Translations under genes and position numbers: made by a program
In this document: piece after piece, positions 57,204 through 64,000 of the stretch
How the letters are laid out: every line of letters begins with the position of its first letter
Numbering within the stretch: the first letter of the stretch is position 1
The notes under the pieces: generated by a model
What the model saw: the letters and a program-made list of their open reading frames with translations, nothing else
Database searches by the model: none
What the model was told of the DNA's origin: nothing
From: Sphaerisporangium krabiense
Lineage (GTDB): Bacteria > Actinomycetota > Actinomycetes > Streptosporangiales > Streptosporangiaceae
Direction of reading: 5' to 3'
Length of the DNA stretch: 64,000 bases
NCBI RefSeq assembly: GCF_014200435.1
Contig: NZ_JACHBR010000001.1
Location: 2,108,001-2,172,000, forward strand

Positions 57204-58508
57204 GTGGGCACCTCACAGACGAAGGCGTACCGCCTGCTGAGCCGAGGCTCGAAAGGCGAGGCCGGCCGTATCGCCGCCGTCCTGCGCGAGGAGACCGTCG
57301 GGGGCGCCCTGCTGCTGGTCGCCGCGGTGGCGGGGCTGGTCTGGGCCAACAGCCCCTGGTCCGACGCCTACCACGCCGTGCGCGCCTTCGAGTTCGGGCC
57401 CGCCACCCTGCACCTGCGCCTGAACACGGCGGCCTGGGCGGCGGACGGCCTGCTGGCGATCTTCTTCTTCGTCGCCGGGCTGGAGCTCAAGCGGGAGTTC
57501 ATCGCCGGCGACCTGCGCCGGCCGCGCCAGGCGGCGGTGCCGGTCGCGGCCGCCCTCGGCGGTGTGATCGTTCCGGCCGTGATCTACCTGTCCCTCACCA
57601 TGGGCACGTCGACGGCCAAGGGGTGGGCCATCCCCACGGCCACCGACATCGCCTTCGCCCTGGCCGTGCTGGCGGTCGCGGGACGGCACCTGCCCTCGGC
57701 GCTGCGGGCCTTCCTGCTCGCGCTCGCCGTCGTGGACGACCTGGTCGCCATCGTGATCATCGCCGTCTTCTACACCACCCACCTGACGGCGCCGGCGCTG
57801 CTCGCCGCGCTGCTCCCCCTGGCGGCGTTCGCCGTGCTGGTACGGCGCGGGGTGCGCGCGTGGTGGCTGCTGATCCCGCTCGCGGTGGCCACCTGGGCGC
57901 TGGTCCACGCCTCGGGCGTGCACGCCACCGTCGCCGGGGTGCTGCTGGCCTTCGCGGTGCCCGTCCGGCGCGCCGGCGCGCCCGCCTCCGGCTCCCCGAC
58001 CGGCGGCGTGACCGACCTCGCCGGCCACTTCGAGCACCGTTTCCGGCCCGTCTCCGCCTCCGTGGCCGTCCCGGTGTTCGCGTTCCTGTCCGCCGGGGTG
58101 ACGCTCGGCGGCCTGGACGGCGTCGCCACCGCGCTCGGCGACCCCGTGGCGATCGGCGTGGCCGCCGGGCTGGTGATCGGCAAGCCCGTGGGGGTCATGG
58201 CGGCCACCTGGCTGGTGGCCCGCTTCACCCGGGCAGAGCTCGACGCGGGACTGGCCTGGATCGACGTGCTCGGCCTGTCCGTCCTGGCCGGGATGGGCTT
58301 CACCGTGTCGCTGCTCATCGGCGAGCTGGCGTTCGGGGCCGGCACCGCGGCGGGCCGGCACGTCACGATCGCGGTGCTCGCCGGTTCGCTCACCGCGGCC
58401 GTGCTCGCCTCCGTGATCCTGCGCCTGCGCGGCCGGGCCTACCGCCGCGTCCGGCAGGCCGAGGAGGCCGAGGAGGCGGAGGAGGCGGAACCCGGCCCGG
58501 CCGGATGA
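57204..58508 (+). CDS. nhaA: NhaA-type Na+/H+ antiporter
   Basis: A 434-residue antiporter with about 12 hydrophobic segments. [40 protein letters not shown] and the two ion-binding aspartates in [15 protein letters not shown] are diagnostic, as is GKPVGV in the second half. It expels Na+ using the proton gradient and protects against salt and alkali. I chose GTG 57204 because GGAG lies five bases before it and because the frame upstream would run through the conserved leader element. The tail [10 protein letters not shown] is built from 9-bp repeats. Confidence 0.92.
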   Translation: MGTSQTKAYRLLSRGSKGEAGRIAAVLREETVGGALLLVAAVAGLVWANSPWSDAYHAVRAFEFGPATLHLRLNTAAWAADGLLAIFFFVAGLELKREFIAGDLRRPRQAAVPVAAALGGVIVPAVIYLSLTMGTSTAKGWAIPTATDIAFALAVLAVAGRHLPSALRAFLLALAVVDDLVAIVIIAVFYTTHLTAPALLAALLPLAAFAVLVRRGVRAWWLLIPLAVATWALVHASGVHATVAGVLLAFAVPVRRAGAPASGSPTGGVTDLAGHFEHRFRPVSASVAVPVFAFLSAGVTLGGLDGVATALGDPVAIGVAAGLVIGKPVGVMAATWLVARFTRAELDAGLAWIDVLGLSVLAGMGFTVSLLIGELAFGAGTAAGRHVTIAVLAGSLTAAVLASVILRLRGRAYRRVRQAEEAEEAEEAEPGPAG

Positions 58509-58634
58509 CCGCGCCCGCCCGCGTACACGGCCGGCCTCGCCCACGGAAAACAACGGAAAACATCGGCGTGACCCGCGCCTTCGCCCGCCGCGGGCGGGAA
58601 GGCTCCCGAGCGTGACCAGGACCGGAGGCGGGCC

Positions 58635-59558
58635 ATGCGGGAGACGAGCACCACGCCGCGGACGGACCCCGCGGCGCTGAAGGAGCGCCTGGGCCGCGTG
58701 GGGGTGTGGCTCGCCCGGCCGTGCTTCGACTCCGCGGCCACGAGCCGGGCCGCGGCGGTCACGATCGAGGAGCTCGGATACCGGGCCCTGTGGTTCGGCG
58801 AGCTGCTGGGCGGCAAGGAGGCGCTGGTCAACGCGTCGATCCTGCTGTCGGCGACCGACGACCTCATGGTCGCCACGGGCATCGCCAACATCTGGGCGCG
58901 GGACGCGACCGCCGTGGCGGCGGGGGCGAACGCGCTCGCCGAGGCGTGGGAGGGACGCTTCGTGCTCGGCCTCGGCGTGAGCCACGCCCCGCTGGTGCGT
59001 CCCCGGGGGCACGCGTACGGCAGGCCGGTCGCGACCATGCGGGCCTACCTGGACGCCATGGACCAGGCCCCCTACCGGGCCCCGCTGCCCGAACCGCCCG
59101 CCCGGGTGCTCGCGGCCCTGCGGACCAGGATGCTGCGCCTGGCGGCCGAGCGCGCCCAGGGCGCGCACACCTACTTCGTCACCCCGGAGCACACCATGCG
59201 GGCGCGGGAGATCCTCGGCCCGGACCCGCTGCTGGCCCCCGAGCAGGCGTTCGTCCTGGAGACCGGCCCCGACCGGGCCCGCGCCGCCGCGCGCGCGTAC
59301 ATGTCCTTCTACCTGGAGCTGCCGAACTACCTCAACAGCCTGCGCGAGCTCGGCTGGTCGGACGCCGACTTCGAGGGCGGCGGCAGCGACGCGCTGGTGG
59401 ACGCGATCGTGCCGTGGGGTGATCCGGACACCGTGGCCGAACGGGTGCGCGCCCACCACGAGGCAGGAGCCGACCACGTCTGCGTCCAGCCGCTGGCGGA
59501 CACGACGGACGCCTGCGTCGAGCAGCTCCGGCGGCTCGCCCCCGCCGTCCTCGGCTGA
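58635..59558 (+). CDS. LLM-class F420-dependent oxidoreductase (TIGR03620-like)
   Basis: A 307-residue luciferase-fold protein. It begins after a short tail with GRVGVWLARPCFDSAATSRAA, then ELGYRALWFGE, LMVATGIANIWARD and GRFVLGLGVSHAPLV, the layout of the actinobacterial group of putative F420-dependent reductases. Unlike the LLM protein at 12.8 kb there is no flavin reductase beside it, which agrees with F420 use (inference). It stands alone and converges on the DUF2267 gene. Confidence 0.85.
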   Translation: MRETSTTPRTDPAALKERLGRVGVWLARPCFDSAATSRAAAVTIEELGYRALWFGELLGGKEALVNASILLSATDDLMVATGIANIWARDATAVAAGANALAEAWEGRFVLGLGVSHAPLVRPRGHAYGRPVATMRAYLDAMDQAPYRAPLPEPPARVLAALRTRMLRLAAERAQGAHTYFVTPEHTMRAREILGPDPLLAPEQAFVLETGPDRARAAARAYMSFYLELPNYLNSLRELGWSDADFEGGGSDALVDAIVPWGDPDTVAERVRAHHEAGADHVCVQPLADTTDACVEQLRRLAPAVLG

Positions 59559-59579
59559 CGCGGGCCGCCGCGAGGCCGG

Positions 59580-60008
59580 CTAGGGGAGCACGTCGGCCAG
59601 GTCCCTCGGCATGCCGGCCTTGACGTCCTGCCACTCGCCGTCGGCGACGTAGGCGCGCAGGGCGGTCAGGACCGTCGCGACGAGCCGCTCGGTGCCGCCC
59701 TTGACCTCGTACGGGAACTCCTTGCGCACGCGGGCCAGGAACTTCTCCCTGTCCATCTTGGCGGGGACCGCGCTCGGGTCCCAGCCCTCGTAGTAGAGGC
59801 CGCGGACCAGCATCGGGAGCTGGGCGCCGAGCTGCGCCGCCTCCTCGACGGTCAGCCGGTCGCGCAACGTGTGCAGGACGGCCCGGGCGGCGGCGTAGGA
59901 CTGGTTGCGCCGCTCCTTGGGCCAGCCGTAGGCCTGCTCGATCTGCTTGAGCAGGTGGTTGGTCTTGTCGACGGTGGTGTTGAACGATGAGTATCCCGTG
60001 TCCGCCAT
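59580..60008 (-). CDS. DUF2267 protein
   Basis: A 142-residue protein of the DUF2267 family: YAAARAVLHTLRDRLTVEEAAQLGAQLPMLVRGLYYEGWDP is the core (PMLVRGLYYEGW is the recognisable part). Function unknown; such proteins accompany CBS, universal stress and Hsp20 genes in dormancy regulons. It is the last of four leftward stress-type genes and follows the PRTase-esterase fusion by 60 bases. Confidence 0.9.
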   Translation of the reverse strand: MADTGYSSFNTTVDKTNHLLKQIEQAYGWPKERRNQSYAAARAVLHTLRDRLTVEEAAQLGAQLPMLVRGLYYEGWDPSAVPAKMDREKFLARVRKEFPYEVKGGTERLVATVLTALRAYVADGEWQDVKAGMPRDLADVLP

Positions 60009-60068
60009 CGGTTCTGCTCCGTCCCTGCGGTTTCGCCCGTTCCCGTGGCCCGCCGTGCCTGCGGCGCG

Positions 60069-62072
60069 TCAGACGGTGAACGGATAGGTCTCCGGAACCT
60101 CGCCCTCTTCCCACCGGGCCGTGCGCTCGAGGGGTTCGACGGCCCGCGTCTCGTCGATGTGGATCACGGCGTCGAACTGCTCGGACACCCGGCAGCGGAA
60201 GTAGTGGCTCTGCCGCTCGGTGCGCGGCCGGTAGATCACGCCGATCGCCCGTTCCAGGCGGGCCTTGCGCAGCGCCCGCGCGGCCTCCGGCGCGACGGCG
60301 AACGAGACCAGGAACTCCTTGCCCCCGACCTCGTGGTGCAGTTCCTCGATCGACTCGGGGAGCCCCGGGCGCACCCGCTTGCGCTCGGCGGGCCCGCCCC
60401 AGTCGTCGGCCGCCGTCACCGTGCCCGTGTAGGTGGTGAAGCCGATCAGACGGCACTCCCCGGCGAACCGCTCGCGCGCGAGCTGCCCGAGGGTGAACTC
60501 GCCGCGCGTGCCCGCCTCGGTGACCCGCGCGTCTCCCACGTGCGAGTTGTGCGCCCACACCACGATCTTCGCGGGGCCGCCCCTGCGGCCCAGGTGGCCG
60601 GCCAGCGCCTCCAGCGTCTCGGCCATGTGCCGGTCGCGCAGATTCCACGACGACACCGAGCCCCGGACCATGGTGCGGTAGTACTCCTCTGCCGCCGCGA
60701 CCACCCGCGCGTTGCGCTGGGTGTAGAACAGCTCGTCCTCGGCCGGCGGGCCGTCGCGCCGCGCGTACTCCAGGGCGTGGCGCCGCAGGTCGACGAGCTG
60801 CTCGACCACCTCGCGCTCGCAGCCGTCCCCGGCTCCGAACCCGGCCGCGAAGCCGTAGGCCCGGCCCTCGTCGCCGTCCTGGTGGTCGAAGCAGCCGTAG
60901 CGCTCGCGGGCCCGCGCCGCGGCGGCCGGGTCCACCCGCTCCAGGTAGGCGACGACCTCGTGCATGGACCGGCGGAGGCTGTAGAGGTCGAGCCCGTAGA
61001 AGCCGGCGCGCTCCTCCTCGGGGAGGCCGTCGTTGTGCCCGCGCAGCCATCCGACGAAGTCGAGCATGACCGCGTTGCGCCACATCCACGCGGGGAAGCG
61101 TTCGAAGCCGCGCAGCGCCTCCTCGGCGTCGGCGTCCTCGCCCCGTCCCTGGACGTACCGGTTCACCCGGTAGGCGTCGGGCCAGTCGGCCTCGGCGGCC
61201 ACGGCGCGAAACCCCCTCTCCTCGATGAGGCGGCGGGTCATCCGGGCGCGCGCCGCGTAGAACTCGTGGGTGCCGTGGGAGGCCTCGCCGATGAGCACGA
61301 CGCGCGCGTCCCCCACGAGCGTGAACAGGGCGTCGTCGGCCGGGACGCCGTCCTCGGCGGTCAGCGCCTCGGCGCGGACGGCGGCGACGTCGCTCATGGC
61401 CGGCGGGCCGTACGGCCCGGTGCGGGTTCTGGACGCCGCGCGCAGCAGGTCGCGGACCTCCTCGCCGGTCGTCTGGGTGAAGTCCCAGAAGGACCGGCCG
61501 ACGGAGAGGAACGGCGACGGCGTGGTGGCGCAGACCACCTCGTCGACGAGGTACTCCAGGTCCTCGCACGTGGACTCGGGCGCGGCGGGCACGGCGACGA
61601 CGATGGCGGCGGGCTCGAACCCGCGCAGGGCGTGGATCGCCGCCCGCATGCTCGCGCCGGTGGCGAGCCCGTCGTCCACCAGCACGATCGTCTTGCCGGT
61701 GAGCTCGGGCGGCTGCCGTCCCTCGCGGTAGGCGCGCTCGCGCCTGAGCAGTTCACGCGCCTCGCGCCGGGCCGCCGCGCGCATCGTCTCCGCCGGGATG
61801 TCGAGCGCGCCGGCGACGTCCTCGTTCACGACGACGGCCCCGCCACCGGCGATCGCGCCCATCGCCAGCTCCTCACGGCCGGGCACGCCGAGCTTGCGCA
61901 CGAGGAAGACGTCGAGCGGGGCGTCCAGGGACATGGCGATCTCGTACGCCACCGGCACCCCGCCGCGCGGGAGCCCCAGGACGACGACGCCGGGGTGGTC
62001 CCGATACCCGTCCAGGAGACCCGCGAGAACCCGCCCCGCGTCGCGCCGGTTCTGGAACAGACGGTTCGACAT
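60069..62072 (-). CDS. Phosphoribosyltransferase-erythromycin esterase fusion
   Basis: A 667-residue two-domain protein. Residues 1 to about 215 are a type I phosphoribosyltransferase ([18 protein letters not shown] loop [13 protein letters not shown] at about 130-142). From about 225 an erythromycin esterase-like domain begins, with [21 protein letters not shown] supplying the catalytic Glu/His region and [14 protein letters not shown] following. The fusion recurs in actinobacterial stress islands; its reaction is not established and macrolide resistance should not be assumed. It starts 12 bases after the DUF1931 stop. Confidence 0.92.
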   Translation of the reverse strand: MSNRLFQNRRDAGRVLAGLLDGYRDHPGVVVLGLPRGGVPVAYEIAMSLDAPLDVFLVRKLGVPGREELAMGAIAGGGAVVVNEDVAGALDIPAETMRAAARREARELLRRERAYREGRQPPELTGKTIVLVDDGLATGASMRAAIHALRGFEPAAIVVAVPAAPESTCEDLEYLVDEVVCATTPSPFLSVGRSFWDFTQTTGEEVRDLLRAASRTRTGPYGPPAMSDVAAVRAEALTAEDGVPADDALFTLVGDARVVLIGEASHGTHEFYAARARMTRRLIEERGFRAVAAEADWPDAYRVNRYVQGRGEDADAEEALRGFERFPAWMWRNAVMLDFVGWLRGHNDGLPEEERAGFYGLDLYSLRRSMHEVVAYLERVDPAAAARARERYGCFDHQDGDEGRAYGFAAGFGAGDGCEREVVEQLVDLRRHALEYARRDGPPAEDELFYTQRNARVVAAAEEYYRTMVRGSVSSWNLRDRHMAETLEALAGHLGRRGGPAKIVVWAHNSHVGDARVTEAGTRGEFTLGQLARERFAGECRLIGFTTYTGTVTAADDWGGPAERKRVRPGLPESIEELHHEVGGKEFLVSFAVAPEAARALRKARLERAIGVIYRPRTERQSHYFRCRVSEQFDAVIHIDETRAVEPLERTARWEEGEVPETYPFTV

Positions 62073-62084
62073 GGCGGCGGCCTC

Positions 62085-62534
62085 CTAGAGCAGGAGCTCG
62101 AAGACGGAGATGACGCGGTCCCATTCCTCGGTGGTGGGGTTCTTCCGGCCGGGGTCGAGGATCTTGAAGGTGCGGGCCAGGGCGAGCGAGAGCCCGCCGA
62201 CCACCTCCGGCAGCCGCTCCACCAGCTCCGTGCCGAGGCTGCCGTCCAGCGGCGGGAACGCGGCGAGCCGCTCCAGGACGGGCGTCAGCGCGATGTCGTG
62301 GTCCAGTTCCCTGAACCGGTGGATGCTCTCCTGGAGGCCCTTGGTGACGGGCAGGTCCCACGGCTCCACGACGTCGCGGCCGTTGGCCTTGGCGTGGGCC
62401 TCCGCGATCACCAGCAGGTCGTAGAGCTTGCCGTTGACGAAGTCGGTGTAGCGTCGCAGGTCCGCCTTGTCCACGTCCAGACCCGCCGCCGCGCGAAAGA
62501 ACCGCTCGAATCGCGGCACCGCTGTGAGTACCAT
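62085..62534 (-). CDS. DUF1931 double histone-fold-like protein
   Basis: A 149-residue DUF1931 protein. AVPRFERFFRAAAGLDVDKADLRRYTDFVNGKLYDLLVIAEAHAKANGRDVVEPWDLPVTKGL (key parts FERFFRAAAGLDVDK and VVEPWDLPVTKGL) is the first histone-like fold; the second half repeats the pattern. A thermophile relative has a tandem histone-fold structure. DNA binding in this protein is not proven. It may act in nucleoid protection during dormancy (inference). Confidence 0.9.
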   Translation of the reverse strand: MVLTAVPRFERFFRAAAGLDVDKADLRRYTDFVNGKLYDLLVIAEAHAKANGRDVVEPWDLPVTKGLQESIHRFRELDHDIALTPVLERLAAFPPLDGSLGTELVERLPEVVGGLSLALARTFKILDPGRKNPTTEEWDRVISVFELLL

Positions 62535-62578
62535 GCGAGTCCCTTCCGGCGTGGTTTCCCGAGCCTAAAAAGCACCCC

Positions 62579-62598
62579 ATATCCATCAAATCGGATAT
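62579..62598. promoter_or_regulatory. Inverted repeat upstream of DUF1931 gene
   Basis: ATATCC-N8-GGATAT, perfect 6-bp arms in an AT-rich patch between the GH15 gene and the DUF1931 start. Candidate operator or promoter part for the downstream stress genes. Confidence 0.35.
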
Positions 62599-62648
62599 AG
62601 CTCACCAAAACCGACACTACGCCCCTCTTCGCGGCACGGGGAAGGTGG

Positions 62649-64000
62649 TCAGAGCCTTCCGGGGAAGTCCCCCGCGCGCGCCGCGGGCTCGCCGCGCTCG
62701 GCGCGGATGAGGTGGATCACCGCGTTGATCAGCGACAGGTGCGCGAACGCCTGGGGGAAGTTGCCCAGGTGCCGCCCGGTGAGCGGGTCGATCTCCTCGG
62801 CGTAGAGGCCGAGGGGGCTCGCGAAGGACACGAGCTTCTCGCAGAGGCGGCGGGCCCGGCACAGCTCCCCGATCTCGGTCAACGCGGACACCAGCCAGAA
62901 CGAGCAGATCGTGAAGGTGCCCTCCTCGCCGGACATGCCGTCGTCGGTGTGCTTGGCGGAGTAGCGCAGCACGAGGTCGTCCACGGTCAGCTCGCCGGCG
63001 ATGGCCAGCACGGTGTCCCTGACCCGCGCGTCCTGCGGGGGCAGGAAGCCGACCAGGGGGATGAGCAGGAGGGACGCGTCCAGCGCGTCGGTGTCGTAGT
63101 GCTGGGTGAACACGCCGCGCGCGCTGACCGCGCGGGAGCACACCTCGGCGTGGATCTCGTCGGCGACCGCCTGCCAGCGCGCGGCCAGCTCGAACTCCTC
63201 GCGCGTGCGCGCCAGGCGGGCGCCCCGGTCCAGCGCCACCCAGCACATGACCTTGGAGGAGGTGAAGTGCTTGGGTTCGCCGCGCACCTCCCAGATGCCC
63301 CGGTCGGGTTCCCGCCAGTGCTCGATGGCCGACTCGACCAGGCGCTTCAGGATGGGCCACATGCGCTGGTCCAGGCGGTCGCGGGACCGGGTGTGGATGT
63401 AGAACGACTCCAGCACCGTCCCCCACACGTCGTTCTGGCGGTGCCGGTAGGCGGCGTTGCCCACGCGCACCGGCCGCGCGCCGTCGTAGCCGTGGAGGTG
63501 GTCGAGCACCCGTTCCTCCAGGTCGCGCTCGCCGTCCACGCCGTACACGACCTGCAGGTCCCGGTCGCGCTCGGCGACGTCGGCGGTGAACCAGAAGAAG
63601 TCGTCGGCCTCCCAGTCGAGGCCGAGCGTGTAGAGGCCCCAGAGCGCGAAGGTGGAGTCGCGGATCCAGCTGTAGCGGTAGTCCCAGTTCCGCTCGCCGC
63701 CCGGCGTCTCCGGGAGCGAGGTGGTGGGGGCGGCGACCAGGGCGCCGCTCGGGGCGAAGGTCAGGCCCTTGAGGGTCAGCGCGCTGCGCTCCAGGCACCC
63801 GCGCCAGGGGTGGTCGGGGAAGCGGCCGCGGGCGAGCCAGTGCTGCCAGTGGTGCGCGGTCCACACCAGGCGCCGGTACGCCTCGTCGAAGGTGTACGGC
63901 GGCTCGTGCTCGGTCCACGACAGCGCGCAGAACCGTGTCTGCCCCTGCTTCAGCAAAGTACGGGCCACGGCCCGCCCCTTCTCGAACCCCAGCCGCATGT
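62649..64000 (-). CDS. Glycoside hydrolase family 15 protein (trehalase/glucoamylase-like), N-terminus cut by window edge
   Basis: The visible part (449-450 codons, open to the right edge) is the catalytic (alpha/alpha)6 barrel of a GH15 enzyme. GERNWDYRYSWIRDSTFALWGLYTLGL carries the typical WDYR and RD motifs; the second acid is in HTDDGMSGEEGTF (SGEEGTF). Usual members have about 600 residues, so roughly the first 150-200, the beta-sandwich domain, lie outside. Actinobacterial members include trehalases. An ATG at 63998 is unlikely to be the true start for this reason. Confidence 0.85.
   Translation of the reverse strand, partial: MRLGFEKGRAVARTLLKQGQTRFCALSWTEHEPPYTFDEAYRRLVWTAHHWQHWLARGRFPDHPWRGCLERSALTLKGLTFAPSGALVAAPTTSLPETPGGERNWDYRYSWIRDSTFALWGLYTLGLDWEADDFFWFTADVAERDRDLQVVYGVDGERDLEERVLDHLHGYDGARPVRVGNAAYRHRQNDVWGTVLESFYIHTRSRDRLDQRMWPILKRLVESAIEHWREPDRGIWEVRGEPKHFTSSKVMCWVALDRGARLARTREEFELAARWQAVADEIHAEVCSRAVSARGVFTQHYDTDALDASLLLIPLVGFLPPQDARVRDTVLAIAGELTVDDLVLRYSAKHTDDGMSGEEGTFTICSFWLVSALTEIGELCRARRLCEKLVSFASPLGLYAEEIDPLTGRHLGNFPQAFAHLSLINAVIHLIRAERGEPAARAGDFPGRL

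Noticed and set aside
60069-62072. Macrolide resistance gene
   Set aside because: The esterase-like domain is fused to a phosphoribosyltransferase within a stress island; this architecture is widespread and not evidence of resistance.

Overview
The window is a chromosomal segment of a high-GC, filamentous-type actinomycete. By eye the GC content is about 70%. GTG starts are common, many neighbouring genes overlap by 1-4 bases (ATGA, GTGA, TGATG), and several families are typical of Actinobacteria: an EtfD-type menaquinone-linked oxidoreductase, an F420-type LLM protein, DUF2267 and DUF1931 stress proteins, and a P450 paired with a CxxHxxC ferredoxin. Streptosporangiales-like organisms (Nonomuraea, Actinomadura, Streptosporangium) are my guess, made without any database search. 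I saw no rRNA, tRNA, CRISPR array, insertion sequence or prophage gene.

Layout. 1-6.1 kb: a leftward operon (small protein, TPP-dependent pyruvate-oxidase-like enzyme, FAD-linked oxidase cut by the window edge), an SLC13/ArsB-type permease, a DinB-like protein and an orphan polyamine-type binding protein. 6.5-7.7 kb: a Bcr/CflA efflux pump. 7.75-18.7 kb: a catabolic island made of two divergent operons. Leftward are cupin, flavin reductase, LLM monooxygenase, aldehyde dehydrogenase, YtcJ-type amidohydrolase and PucR regulator; rightward is a complete polar-amino-acid-type ABC importer. The enzyme set resembles pyridine ring-cleavage pathways. 18.8-20 kb: two CBS-domain stress proteins behind a DosR-like box. 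20-24 kb: a His-rich membrane protein, a cysteine-synthase-like PLP enzyme, an MFS exporter and a Tat-exported class V aminotransferase, possibly a small biosynthesis/export locus.

24.2-46 kb is the largest unit, a coherent acyl-CoA catabolic regulon. It holds a TetR regulator, an EtfD electron-transfer oxidoreductase, a pair of acyl-CoA dehydrogenases, a Liv-type ABC importer with a permease-ATPase fusion, SDR, CaiB-type CoA transferase, NDP-forming acyl-CoA synthetase, two MaoC-like hydratases, a DUF35 protein, a cysteine-less thiolase (probably a retro-aldolase), two enoyl-CoA hydratases, EtfB/EtfA and an MFS transporter. A 15-bp palindrome close to CTGAATG-N-CATTCAG lies before all four transcription units, so the TetR protein probably controls the whole set. 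Gene content parallels the actinobacterial steroid side-chain (igr-type) module, but no steroid-ring genes are present, so the substrate is probably another branched or cyclic carboxylic acid.

46-64 kb is mixed: isochorismatase-fold hydrolase, MFS, orphan histidine kinase, a secreted Gly/His/Trp-rich protein, a DUF2306/TetR divergent pair with a striking four-unit 18-bp operator array, ferredoxin-P450, a secreted metalloprotease with ricin-B lectin repeats, a glycosyltransferase, NhaA, an LLM F420-type protein, and a dormancy/stress-type group (DUF2267, PRTase-erythromycin esterase fusion, DUF1931, GH15 hydrolase cut by the right edge). A near-identical 24-nt leader element lies upstream of both the SLC13-type permease and nhaA, 54 kb apart, and may be a shared RNA or DNA control element.
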